Shown piece by piece: positions 49,098 through 59,540 of a stretch of 64,000 nucleotides of DNA (position 1 is its first letter; the number at the start of each line of letters is the position of its first letter). A program made the position numbers and the translations under genes. The stretch comes from Symsagittifera roscoffensis (taxonomy: Eukaryota; Xenacoelomorpha; Acoela; Convolutidae), in contig NC_087066.1 in assembly GCF_963678635.1 (NCBI RefSeq), forward strand, positions 13,128,517 through 13,192,516. The letters run 5' to 3'. The notes under the pieces are model-generated. The model was not told where the DNA came from. It was given only the letters and a program-made list of their open reading frames with translations, and ran no database searches.

Positions 49098-49770
49098 TCA
49101 CATCTCTGAAACTAAAAGCAATTGAGCAATCGAATTTGGACGCAAGATTCGTAACTTCTGAGGGTACTGAAAAATTTCAACTACAGGGTCGGAAACTTCG
49201 AAATTTGAGAAAATTCAAATTGAAGTTTTCTGATTATATTTTTGAAAACACCAAAAAAAGTGCCATATCTCCAAAACTGCATTAAAAAAATGGAGCACTC
49301 TCTTTTGGAGGCAAGATTCGCAATTCCTGAGACTACTCTGACAGACCCCAACTTGAGGGTTAGGAATTCCACAAACTTTGAAAAATTAAATTTAGGTTTT
49401 CTGATTTTTTTTTAAATCATTAAAACGTCATATCTCGAAAACTACGACAATTTAAGCAGTCAAATTTGAAGGAAAAACTCGCAACTCCAAGGAGTGCCCT
49501 GATAAAGCCTCACTAAAGAGATGGGGACATAAAAAATTTTTTAAACCTAAGTTCTTTGAACAACTAAAAAAAAACTACAAACGTCACATCTCAGAAATTG
49601 AAAGCATTAGAGCAAAACTTGGAAGGCAATGGAACGCAAAACTTGCAACATGAAACTCCTGAGATTACCCTTACAGTACCCAACTACAAGTTTGAGAAAT
49701 TGAAAAGAAATCATAAAACACGTCATATCTCGAAAACTACAAGGATTTGAGCAGTCATACTCCCTTCACC
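49098..49770 (+). repeat. Degenerate tandem array, ~140-166 bp period, at least four units
   Basis: The anchor CA(C/T)ATCTC(G/C/A/T)(A)AA recurs near 49100, 49264, 49429, 49586 and 49727. Each unit continues with a GCA(A/G)TC-like block, GCAAGATTCG(T/C)AA or a variant, CTGAG..TAC and a CAACT.(C/G)AGG block. Diverged, so old. Confidence 0.7.
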
Positions 49771-51361
49771 TGCAACAAAAACCAGACAATCGTTTAATAA
49801 TGAGTTAAATATCATTTGATGAAATCACAGGCGGCGAAAACGTTGCCTACCACTTACAGAAAAATAATAGCAGTAATGTGATAATATTTGAACGCATTCA
49901 ATTCAAAATGATATTTTAGAGCAAATAAAAAGTTCTAAAATTGTAAATTTATTTTTGTTCCAATTTTCAAAGAAACTGACGGATTATCTGTGCTTGAACT
50001 GGTTGTTTTTCTCCAGACAAACTTCCAACAATCTATTTTTGACAGGAATTATTTTATCAACTGGAAGCATGTGCTGCCCTGAGCTCAAAATTATAATGCT
50101 ATTTCACCAGCAATCATTCATTTGTTAAAATTATGGGGGTTTCAAAATTGCCAAGCCATACTGTGATGATTAACACGCGACATAGAGCGTGATATTAACG
50201 CGTAAGCATTGAAAAAATCCAGCATAAAAAAACTATCCAAACTGATTTGAAAACAGCCAGTTGTTAAAAACTATTACGTTACTTGACACTTAATGTATCA
50301 CTTAGTGCTTCACAAAGCGCGCGGGGGTGATTTACCAAAAACTCAAACTTTGAAATGACATCATCTTTCAGAGTTAAAAAACTTCAAAAAATCTTAAACA
50401 TTTAAGGGAAGGCATTTAATTTGCTTTATATACGAAGGGATTTGCCCTAACAGGAAGATTTGCTCTAACGTCTGGTCTGCTTCTTCAAAATATTTACGCT
50501 AACATGTACTCTGCAAACTTAACTCGCGGGAGTCAAAAATTACCTGGGGATTGGTCATTTTTTGGACAAAAAGACGTTTACATTGCGGGTGGGTTTTAAT
50601 GGGGGAGGGGGGTCCCTTCAATTAACTTCGGATCAATTCTGATTAACATAATGCCAAAATCAAAATAAACATTTTCTTGGAAAATAAATAGCCTAAAGTT
50701 TCAGTATTGTATTGCTATAAATTTTGCATAAAACAGGTTTTTTAACTGTTCCAAACTATTAAAAACAGTAAGTTTTCCGAAGCTGTCTTTACATTTTATC
50801 GTTTTATAATTCCAGTGGGGTCCCTGCAGATCAGGCCAGGACAAAAGAATTCAGCTAAAGCAGAACTGGCGGAATTGAATTTATGGCGCACAAAACTTTG
50901 AAAAGCAGCAGAAAGAGCAGAAACTCAATCACACGGAATTATTTACACATTTTTCTCCGAAATCCCAGAATAAAATAATAAGAATGCTCAAATATCATTC
51001 ATCAGAAATACAAAACGCATCTAACATATCTCCAAAAAAATCTGATTTTTCTCAGAAACACAAATTACGCACCGATACACTACTACACTATTTCACTATT
51101 CCTTCAATCAAAAATCGCTCTACTTGCTATTAACTAATGGTGGTTACTTATATCTCTGAAATCCAAAAATGATCAAGTCACAACTCTAATATTCAATTTT
51201 CGTCCAACGAACTCAACTACAATAAATACCAATTACAAGCAGAAACCTCCGTTTCCTGTCGACTTATGTTTCCGAAAATGATATTCTCGGCAAATATTGA
51301 TGTGAAAGTATCTAAACGAAACCATCTACAATCCTTGATTGTTTGTCATCAGCCAAACATT

Positions 51362-51705
51362 TGAAATTAAACTCAAGCCGGTTACTGAAAAACAACCTAC
51401 TTTTATTGCTGCAATTTCTGCTTAGGACAAACGCAACGAGTTTGTAAAAGATTTTGTTAGATGAGTCTACAGGCAAATATTTCTTTAGAGAAAACCATCT
51501 AGATCATTTTTTTTCTTTCGAAAGTATTGCAAAAATGCAGGCGCAATTATTCCAGCTTCTGCTCTTCGCCAAAACTACATCCCGGAACAAGCAAAAAAAA
51601 AACAATCTTGCGAAACACTCTTATCACGGCTTGTTGAAAAAATTTTACAGTATCAGAAAAAAATGTAATTTAGTTTCTATAAAAGTTTTTTTCGAGCTCT
51701 ATTGA
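51362..51705 (+). pseudogene. Broken copy of the duplicated ORF
   Basis: Aligns to 52893-53207. Relative to that copy it carries a TAC-to-TAG change and, about 45 bases later, a one-base frame change. Downstream it is open again (QLFQLLLFAK segment) and shares the end and stop codon. Whether either copy was ever a gene is unproven. Confidence 0.35.
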
Positions 51706-52892
51706 TACTGCAATTGTTGCTAAACAGCAATGAAAACCGCTGTAAAAAGTAATAACTAAAACTTTTTCCTGATCTTTCAGTCATCAAAAAGAACAATTGA
51801 AAAATCGAATATCCCGCCGTCAATATGTGTTACACTATGGTCACGTTGGTCGAGAGTAGCTAGTTATACAGCAACCAAATAAATAAAATGTTTTCACTCA
51901 ATATCATAGAATCTAACTAAGCTGATGAATCTTATTTGAGTTCCATCAGAACTTTAATGAAATTTTGTTCAAAAATTGTAACTAAACCGAAAATGGATTT
52001 TCCCTAATAAGAAGACTTGCTCTAACGTCTGGTTTGCATTTTTAAAATATTTACGCCAGCAAGTACTCTGCAGAAACTAATTGGCGGTGGTCAAAAATTA
52101 CCGGTGTTGGGTCATTTTTTGGACAAAAAGAGTTGTTTATCATTGCGGGTGGGTTTTGTTCGGAGGGTCGGGGCCCCGCAATACACTGTGGTACAATTCT
52201 GATCAATATCAAGCCAAAATCGAGACAAACCTTTTCTTGGACAAAAAATTGCATTAAGTTTCAGTGTTGTATTGATATTATTACTTTTTCATAAAAAAAA
52301 ATGTTTTTTTTTCCAAACTGTTCAACATAGTACGTTTCATAAATTTGGATATACAATTTAGAGTTTATTATTTTCATTGGGGTTCATTTAGTTCAGACCA
52401 GACCGAAGAGTTACGCTTACAGCAGAACTGGCGGAATTGGGCTTATGGATCACAAAATTTCAAAGAGCAGCAGAAAGAGTTTCAATCACACGGAATAATT
52501 TACACATTTTCTCAGAAGTCCCAAAAAATAGAAATTTTATCAAAAAATCCCAAAAAATGCTCGAATAATATTCCTCAAGAATCAGGAATACAAATTGCAT
52601 CTAGCTCATCTAACAAAATCTGCTATTTTACTAGGCTTTAATCAAAAATCGCTGTATTTGCTAATAGCAAATGGTAACTTACATCTCAGAAATTCAAATC
52701 AGCATCAATTCAAGAAGCTAATATTAAATTATGCCTCCAAAGAGCTCAACTACAACAAATACCAATTACCAGTGGAAATCTCATTTTCCCGGCATTTTAT
52801 GTTTCCCGAAAAGATATTCTCTGAAAATATTATTGTGAAAGTATCTCAATGAAACTATCTACAATCCTTGATCGTTTGTCATCGGCAAACCT

Positions 52893-53207
52893 GTGAAAAT
52901 TAAACCCAAGCTGTTTACTGAAAAACAACCTACTATCATTGCTGCAATTTCTGCTTACGACAAATGCAGCGAGTTTGTAATGGATTTTGTTTATGTGTCT
53001 ACGGGCAAACATTCCTTTAAAAAATCATCTCTATCAAATTTTTTTTTCGGAAGTATTGCAACAATGGAGGTGCAATTCTTCCAGCTTCTGATCTACGCCA
53101 AAATTATACCCCGAAAAAAACTCTTATCTAAGCTTGTTAAAAATTATTTTGCGGTATCAGAAAAAATGCAGTTTGGTTTCAATAAAACTTTTGTCGAGCT
53201 CTGCTGA
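52893..53207 (+). CDS. Hypothetical ORF in duplication copy 2, 104 aa
   Basis: Open frame with no ATG at its 5' end; the first in-frame ATG is at the EFV-MDFV position, near residue 30. Basic and Phe/Leu-rich, with no signal peptide or known domain. Its copy 1 counterpart is frameshifted and stopped, yet residues such as TEKQPT.IAAISA and QFFQLL remain recognisable. It could be an exon of a spliced gene or simply duplicated noncoding DNA that is open by chance. Confidence 0.2.
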   Translation: MKIKPKLFTEKQPTIIAAISAYDKCSEFVMDFVYVSTGKHSFKKSSLSNFFFGSIATMEVQFFQLLIYAKIIPRKKLLSKLVKNYFAVSEKMQFGFNKTFVELC

Positions 53208-53982
53208 TGCTGCAAATGTTGCTAAACAGCAATTGAATTCATTGTAAAAAGTAATATTACGAACTTTTTCCTGGTCTATCATTCATCAAAAAGAACTGAA
53301 AATACGAATTTCCAGCCGTCAATTTGTGTTACACTCTGGTCAACATGGTTGAGGACAACGGGTTATTAAAGCAAGCAAATACATAAATTGTTTTCACTCA
53401 GCATCAAAGAATCTAACTATTCCTATGAATCTTAATTTCAGGATCTTAAATTTAACGTTACCGAAACTGAACACTAAGTTTTAGCTGATTATTCAAAATC
53501 TTTTGGCATTTTTTCAAAAAAAAAATGGAGCAGCAACGTCCCATTTTCCTCAAGACCAATCAATTGTTTTTCAAGTTTATTTGCAGTCGGAGAAGAAAAA
53601 ACTAGACGCGAAAAACATTCATTGTGATTTTGATCTGGGCCAGGGGATTCAATTTTTTCAAGGTGCCTATAAAGTTGACTGTTAAAAAAATGAAATATAT
53701 TTCAAGTGTCCACGAAAAAATTGTATTTTTTTCAAGGCAAAACGGTCAATTCTATTCCACGACTTCACATGCTACTTCGGAAATATACATGGTCTCGAAA
53801 TCAATGACATTTTTTGCGATAATGGCAAATCTATATTTATTATTCTTCCATTCATGAAAAGGAAAAATGCAAACGAAAAAAAAATGGATGTCCCAAATTT
53901 ACAGAAATCGCAAAAAACGTTACATACACTCCTTCGTATTAAACCGATAATGAACGAAGTTTTAGTTGGCTGCGTCAAATTG

Positions 53983-54099
53983 AAAGAACAGTGCATGCTG
54001 TTGACAAGTTTCAAGAAAAATAGCTTTTCCGAATGTTTTTTCCAATATTCCAAAAAAAGCTATTTCATGATACTAGTCAACAGCAAGCGCTCTTCTTTT
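53983..54099 (+). ncRNA. Long imperfect hairpin, pre-miRNA-like or foldback
   Basis: The 5' arm 53983-54028 and 3' arm 54055-54099 pair over about 45 bases with scattered single mismatches and a 2-base bulge. Cores are GCTGTTGAC with GTCAACAGC, and TAGCTTTT with AAAAGCTA. The loop is about 26 bases. Shape and spacing resemble a microRNA precursor, but a decayed inverted-repeat transposon would look the same. Confidence 0.35.
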
Positions 54100-55590
54100 T
54101 CTACAACTCATCAAGAAGCTCAGAGACAAGCAAGAGAACGACCACATTTTAGTGAAAAAAGTGTGCGCCGGACAAAAAGTAACCAGACCCAGAAAATTAA
54201 ACACCAAAAAATCGACAAAACTTAATCACTATCATGCGGCCATATCCACCTAACGATATCAATGGATTTGTACGGGGATGTAGTTTCTATATTAAATTAC
54301 GAAAAACATTGTTTTGTTTTCAATTTTCATTTCTATTCATTATTGCCAAGCAAAAAACTTTCCAAGTTCGATTAATTTCCTTGATTTTTTAAAATTGAGC
54401 TTGAATCGATTTGAGATCGGTGAAATGATGGATACATACATGGTGTTAATTTCCCTTACCCTTCACCCACCTTTCTAAAATTGAGCCCATTTTTGTACCC
54501 TGGATATACCAGTGATCTTATTTACCCAAATTTCAACTTTTTTTTCGAAATATTGGAAAACATTTTGTGCGGCCGGAGATTCAATCTTTTGATCTGAAGG
54601 GTTTGAGTCTAACTCATTAACCACTACACCATGTGTCCTTTGATTTTCATCTGATTAATTGCTAGATTTTTGGTTCTTTGATCTTTAATTACGCTCAGCT
54701 ATGTTTCAAGCATAAGTCAATTCTGTCAGCGCCAAAAAGATCAAGGTAAAAAAATTCAAATGGTTTCTGACTGTTTTGTATTCGACTATTTCGTGTTTGC
54801 ACCAGCATATCGGACTCAAATTAATGTGATTCCTTTTCTGTTATTTTAAGTTGTAATTAACGCATGATTACTGAAAAATTTTCATAAGGAAGAAAAAAGC
54901 AGACATTTTTATAGAGCAGCAGAACTTGCTCTGTTTAGCAGCAGAATCCTTCGGGGCTAGCTGCAGACCCGCCAAAAGTTTTCCCACGAAGGGTTCATAT
55001 TTTAGGGGGTGGGGTCTATGAAGAAGTGTAATAATGTTGCGGGGGAGTGAAGGAATCTCGACAAGTACATCAGCACTAGATCAATGAGAGTCATTACGTG
55101 TCTATGAACAAATCGTTGGGATGCGCTAGTTAAATCGTTACCACCCCAAACAATGACTTCGTCCGCAACAGCCAACGCACGCATCATTAGTTCAAAACTA
55201 ATATATTAATTGGTTTCCAAGTTAGTGCTGAAGCAGTAACATTTTGAGAACTAGATTATTTTTGCAAACAGCTGGTCGCAGTGTGAACAGATTATATAAT
55301 CTATTGCTGGCTGATACCAGATCAGACATATTAATCTACCGTATTGTATCCTACTAGTAAGTACTCAATATTCATAACATCAGTTTAGCACCAGGCTTTT
55401 CGAACAGAATAAAGATTGTGAGTCTAAATAGAGCACCAGATACGGACAAGATCTATACAATTTCTAACTATACTAAAAATTCGAACCCTCGATTGGTATA
55501 AATAACAAGCTATCATACACTATTAGTTAGTATTAGATCTAAAATATTACTAACTAAAGTATGATTAACAAGTGTGATAAATTCAATAAC

Positions 55591-57147
55591 TCAAGAACTG
55601 TTGCCTCGCTCTTTCGCATGTTCCTCATTCGATTCCAGACTCGCTTCAATCTCGCCCAGAATCCTATCTGCCGCTTTGTAAACCGTGTCTGCATCTTTCT
55701 TCGAGAAACACATCGGCGGCTTGAACTTGATCACACTATTGAACTTGCCGTCAAGATTGATCAACACGCGTTCTTCTTTCATCATTCGCATTTGCAACTC
55801 ATCCGCTTCTTCAGTCCCTGGTTCAAGCGTATCTTTATTCCGAATGAGTTCAAAGCCTACAAATAGTCCTTGACCTCTAACATCAGCAATCATCCAATGC
55901 TTGGACTTCAACTCTTCCAACTTTCCTTTCAAATATGTCCCCACTTCTAAAGCATGTTGCTGTAGCTTTTCGTTTTCAATAACATCAAGTACCGCTAAGC
56001 CAGCAGCCATTGAGACGGGTGCACCTCCAAACGTGTTGAAATACGTTCTCTTTCCGGCACAGAATGCAGTTGCAACTTCACTCGTTACAACAAGAGCACT
56101 CAAAGGGTACCCGTTAGCAATCGGCTTTCCAACCGAGACCATATCCGGTACGACTTCGTGCATTTCAAAAGCCCAAAAATGGGTTCCAATTCGCCCAAAA
56201 CCAGTTTGAACTTCATCTGCAATACACAGAATGTCCTCTTTATGCAAAAGTTCAAAAACTCTTTTGAGGTAATTCTTCGGAAAAATAATTTGACCAGCAC
56301 AAGAGGGAAAAGACTCGGCGATGAAAGCAGCGACTGAACAAACTCCATTTTCATCTTTCTCAGACTCGATCACTTCGGCAAGATCTTTCAAATACGCATC
56401 ACATTGCTCCGCTTCGTCCTTAATATGGGCAAACTTTCCTCTTACAGGGTCAGGCATGGGCACCACTTTCACCCAATCCTGTTTGCCCAAATCTGCGAAA
56501 CCATACGGAAGTTTTCCGTTTTTCTTCTTATAATCCGAGATGCGCATCGTTGTTTCTAAGTGTCCGTGATAAGCCATCTCGAGACATAGCACCTTCTGGC
56601 GAGCGCCTTTGTGGTATGCTCTTGCCATTTGGACCGCCAGATCAATCGCTTCTGAACCCGAATTCGCAAAGTAGCACAACTTCAATTTCTCAGGAAACTT
56701 CGAAGTCAACCGTTTCGCATACATCGAGTGTTTGTCGTTCAAAAAACGACTGTTTACATTTAAAGTTAGCATCTGCTTGTAGACTGCTTCTGCAACATAT
56801 GGGTGCGAATGGCCTACGTGGTTTACATTCGAATTGCAGTCTAGATATTCGTTTTCGTTTTCATCGTATAGGTATTGACCTTTCCCTCTAACAATCATGA
56901 GCGGATCTTCTTTGAAGAAGATGGCCACGTTCGGACCAACATGTTCTTGTCTTAGTCGTTTTGTTTCCGACTTAGAGAATAAAACTTCGTCTTCATCTAG
57001 CTGTCTAAGATGGCCGATGGTAGCTTTCGATTGTTCAACTTTGTTTTCGTGGTAATTAATTTTGGATGCTTCTTTTTCTGAAGGCGACACAGATGGTATT
57101 GTGCGCTTCATATTTAGAACTGGTGCCAATTTGGTACCTGAATTCAT
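55591..57147 (-). CDS. Class-III PLP-dependent phospho-lyase (ethanolamine-phosphate / phosphohydroxylysine phospho-lyase type), 518 aa
   Basis: Expected to break down phosphoethanolamine (ETNPPL) or 5-phosphohydroxylysine (PHYKPL) using PLP. Full family architecture: HVGPNVAIFF and MIVRGKGQYLYDENENEYLD near the start, N(V)NHVGHSHP, NSRFLND, FANSGSEAIDLA (PLP phosphate site), AYHGHLETT, AFIAESFPSCAGQII, ADEVQTGFGRIG (Asp for the PLP ring), GKPIANGYPLSA (catalytic Lys) and YFNTFGGAPVSMAAG. The C-terminal domain has IRGQG-like DVRGQGLFVGFEL, ERVLINLDG and IKFKPPMCF. An extra N-terminal ~60 residues, Lys/Glu-rich, precede the conserved core. It has no intron in 1.56 kb, unlike its multi-exon neighbours. 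ETNPPL and PHYKPL cannot be separated by eye, so no symbol is given. Confidence 0.92.
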   Translation of the reverse strand: MNSGTKLAPVLNMKRTIPSVSPSEKEASKINYHENKVEQSKATIGHLRQLDEDEVLFSKSETKRLRQEHVGPNVAIFFKEDPLMIVRGKGQYLYDENENEYLDCNSNVNHVGHSHPYVAEAVYKQMLTLNVNSRFLNDKHSMYAKRLTSKFPEKLKLCYFANSGSEAIDLAVQMARAYHKGARQKVLCLEMAYHGHLETTMRISDYKKKNGKLPYGFADLGKQDWVKVVPMPDPVRGKFAHIKDEAEQCDAYLKDLAEVIESEKDENGVCSVAAFIAESFPSCAGQIIFPKNYLKRVFELLHKEDILCIADEVQTGFGRIGTHFWAFEMHEVVPDMVSVGKPIANGYPLSALVVTSEVATAFCAGKRTYFNTFGGAPVSMAAGLAVLDVIENEKLQQHALEVGTYLKGKLEELKSKHWMIADVRGQGLFVGFELIRNKDTLEPGTEEADELQMRMMKEERVLINLDGKFNSVIKFKPPMCFSKKDADTVYKAADRILGEIEASLESNEEHAKERGNSS

Positions 57148-57292
57148 AATTGGTTAGAGCAAGGCGAGATAATAAATTTGCAAAAAAAATACTCGAGCAA
57201 ACCACCCCTTATGTGAAAGTGGCTCCAAAATATAGAATAAAGTCTAGCTCTGACCGCTTTTCTATAACAATGAATGATGTAGTTAACGTGAT

Positions 57293-57306
57293 ATATATAT
57301 ATATAG
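57293..57306 (-). promoter_or_regulatory. TA-run upstream of phospho-lyase gene
   Basis: Fourteen-base alternating TA stretch about 146 bases upstream of the ATG. Could act as a TATA element or be only a microsatellite. Confidence 0.2.
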
Positions 57307-57967
57307 AACGGGAATGATTTGAAGGAATCATTATCTAAATATTTATATCAACGATATATATCATTGCTTCCATCCAACTTTCAAAATCATTTGATTATCT
57401 TTCATCTTACAATAATTAAGTGATGGCGAGATCATTCGGTCACCACATTGGACGATAGTTAACAAAAATCGGCTATCAGATGATTAATTGGGAGAATAAA
57501 TATAGTCTGACCGATTACTGAGCAAATACGCAGTCTAACAGCAACTTTATCTCAAATTCCAAAGGGCGCCTTCATTGTTTTAATGATTCGAACATCGTCA
57601 GACTTAACGCCAAACTTTGTGGAATTCTGAAGAATAAGAGGTCATCAATTTATAACAGTAAGCCAAGGGCCGCGTGTTAAGAAGAAGTTCACAGTAACAT
57701 AAATGAGCAAATTGCATACAAAAGAAGTTTTACAAACTTGCCCACAACTTGGAAAATGTGTACCACGCGCCTAATAGTCGAATATGAGAATGTTTTATTG
57801 ATCCTTCAACAAATTTTACATGTTTATTGAACCATGACTGAAAATAATTTCATGATCTCTTTCAATACACTGCAATATTTCTTGCGGTAGCTCATTTTGC
57901 GCGAAACAAACCACATTACTCCGGTAATCCAAAAAAAACTCAAGTGACTTTTCTTTTTTTTCACATT

Positions 57968-58058
57968 AACTCTTTTCCACTATCACATTAGAATTTCATA
58001 AGAATTTTGTTGCTCTTTTCCACTATCACATTAGAATTTCAAATAATTTTGTTTTTAT
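57968..58058 (+). repeat. 48-bp tandem duplication
   Basis: CTCTTTTCCACTATCACATT followed by AGAATTTCA occurs twice (from about 57970 and 58013). Confidence 0.85.
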
Positions 58059-58154
58059 TACCTCCGTAATGGTACCTTAGAACAATCCCCCTCCCCCTAT
58101 TGGGAAAAAAATGAACATTTAATCATATACGAATTTTAAATTTTATACCTTGTA

Positions 58155-58498
58155 ACGAATTTTCGAAGAAACACAATTGAAAATTTCAGAATGGTGTCTG
58201 GAATGATGTTTATTTTGCGGTTAAAACGTCTAGAAACACATTGAACGGCGATTAGTTAAAGTCAAAAAAAATTATCAAGCGAAAATATAATTCTTTTCAA
58301 GCAAAATTTTGAACTTTTCGAAGAAACCACAATTTCGAAGAATTTTCGAAGAAACCACAATTGAAAATTTCAGAATGTTGTCTGGAATGATCTTTACTTT
58401 GCGGGTAAAACATCCAGAAACACATTGAACGGCGATTAGTAAAACTCAAAAACGATTATCAAGCGAAAATAAAATTCTTTTCAAGCAAAATTTTGAAC
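58155..58498 (+). repeat. Tandem duplication, 184-bp period
   Basis: Units about 58155-58318 and 58339-58498 share TTTCGAAGAAAC(C)ACAATTG, a TCTGGAATGAT block, AACACATTGAACGGCGATTA and TTCTTTTCAAGCAAAATTTT. Confidence 0.85.
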
Positions 58499-58729
58499 TA
58501 TAAATTCTATTCTTTTTTTTGTGCAATCAGGACGAAAACATACAAATTATGGTTCCCTCAAACGACCCAAAAGTAGGTGAGTAAGCCGATTAAATATTAT
58601 CCAAATCAATTAATCAAAACTTTTTGAGCGAAAACCTGCGAAGGTTAGTAGAATTACAAATTGCAGGAGTAAAGAAAAACATAAAAAGCAACTAAAATGA
58701 AAACTGCATGCAGCGAAAAATTCTAAACT

Positions 58730-58990
58730 TAAACAGACAAATAATAAGCCGACAATATTGTCGAAACGGAGAATTTCCCGTTTGAAAACAAAAACAGGAA
58801 TTGGTCAGATTCGAGCTCAGGATCCTCGACTTCCCAGGTGTATTCGTTGCCTTCAGACTAAGTGTGTCGGAGACGCTTTGGAAATTTGAATTCATTTTGA
58901 ACCTCGATACCAAGTGATTCTGTTAAACAAGTTGGTGACCCGAAAAAGTCTATATTCCGATTTGTTAACGCTTGCTTATAGCAAGCGTAA
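58730..58990 (-). repeat. tRNA-derived SINE-like element, family 1, near full length
   Basis: Minus strand starts at a hairpin, ACGCTTGC/GCAAGCGT (58968-58988). It continues with AGCGTCTCCGAC, CTTAGTCTGAAGG (A box), GATCCTGAGCTCGAATC (B box), CAAACGGGAA and ATTGTCGG. Confidence 0.75.
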
Positions 58991-59264
58991 TAACAAGTGA
59001 TAAATTGCAAAAGAAGATTTCTTTAATTGACAGACAAAAAGCTCGCGTTTTCAGCATTTTCAATACCAAGTCAAGTTCCGTGAAGCATAACATCGCAAGT
59101 CCTTAACCAGCAACGACATGACCAATAATTATTTTTAGCAGTTCTCTTAGTAGTTTCCTGCTGTCCTGTTGGTGAAGAAACTGAAATTACGTGTTCTAAA
59201 CTACCGCTTTCTACCAATTTATCTAGACTCGGAGTAAAAAAAATTCGCTTGTTGTATTTACCGC

Positions 59265-59540
59265 GCAGAAGAAGCTGCACTTCGCAAACACAAGAACAAA
59301 AACACGCGACCTAGAGATTAAGAGTCACACACACTGACCACTGAAGCTAATTAGTTGGTAAAAGATTAAACACCTGCCAAAAGAAAGCTAGCCGCAAAAA
59401 AAGCAGAGATGCTATGCAATTTCTAATGCTACAGTGAAATTTCTAAATAAGTAAACAATTTTAAGGACCACTTTTATTAGCGAGTTAGGTTAGACAAAAA
59501 AGGTTCATAATAACACACTGAGCTGACGCTAGTGTAATCA
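59265..59540 (-). repeat. Dispersed repeat family 2 with tRNA-like remnant
   Basis: CTGCACTTCGCAAACACAAG, the tRNA-like block CGCGACCTAGAGATTAAGAG (59308-59327), GCGAGTTAGGTTAGACAAAA and a terminal hairpin (ACACT 59515-59519 / AGTGT 59531-59535) followed by AAT. Confidence 0.6.

Larger units (their letters stand above)
50440..53435 (+). repeat. Ancient ~1.5-kb tandem duplication
   Basis: Copy 1 is about 50440-51935 and copy 2 about 51995-53435. Shared anchors run in the same order across the whole unit: CTCTAACGTCTGGT (50463/52020), CAGAACTGGCGGAATT (50861/52423), ACAATCCTTGAT (51328/52861), CATCAAAAAGAAC (51782/53284) and GAATCTAACTA (51909/53409). The offset shrinks from about 1,560 to 1,500, so indels have accumulated. 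Confidence 0.85.
46464..55590. other. Gene-poor repeat-rich region
   Basis: 9.1 kb between NDUFS3 and the phospho-lyase. Contains a family 1 fragment (about 47200-47262), a long family 2 copy (48306-48690), a ~160-bp tandem array, the 1.5-kb tandem duplication and a long hairpin. No conserved protein gene was found. The 123-codon ORF at 53854-54225 overlaps the hairpin and is Lys/Ser-rich without recognisable features. Confidence 0.6.

Noticed and set aside
53854-54225. 123-codon forward ORF as a gene
   Set aside because: Overlaps a long inverted repeat, is Lys/Ser-rich without signal, domain or splice context; the hairpin explains the region better.
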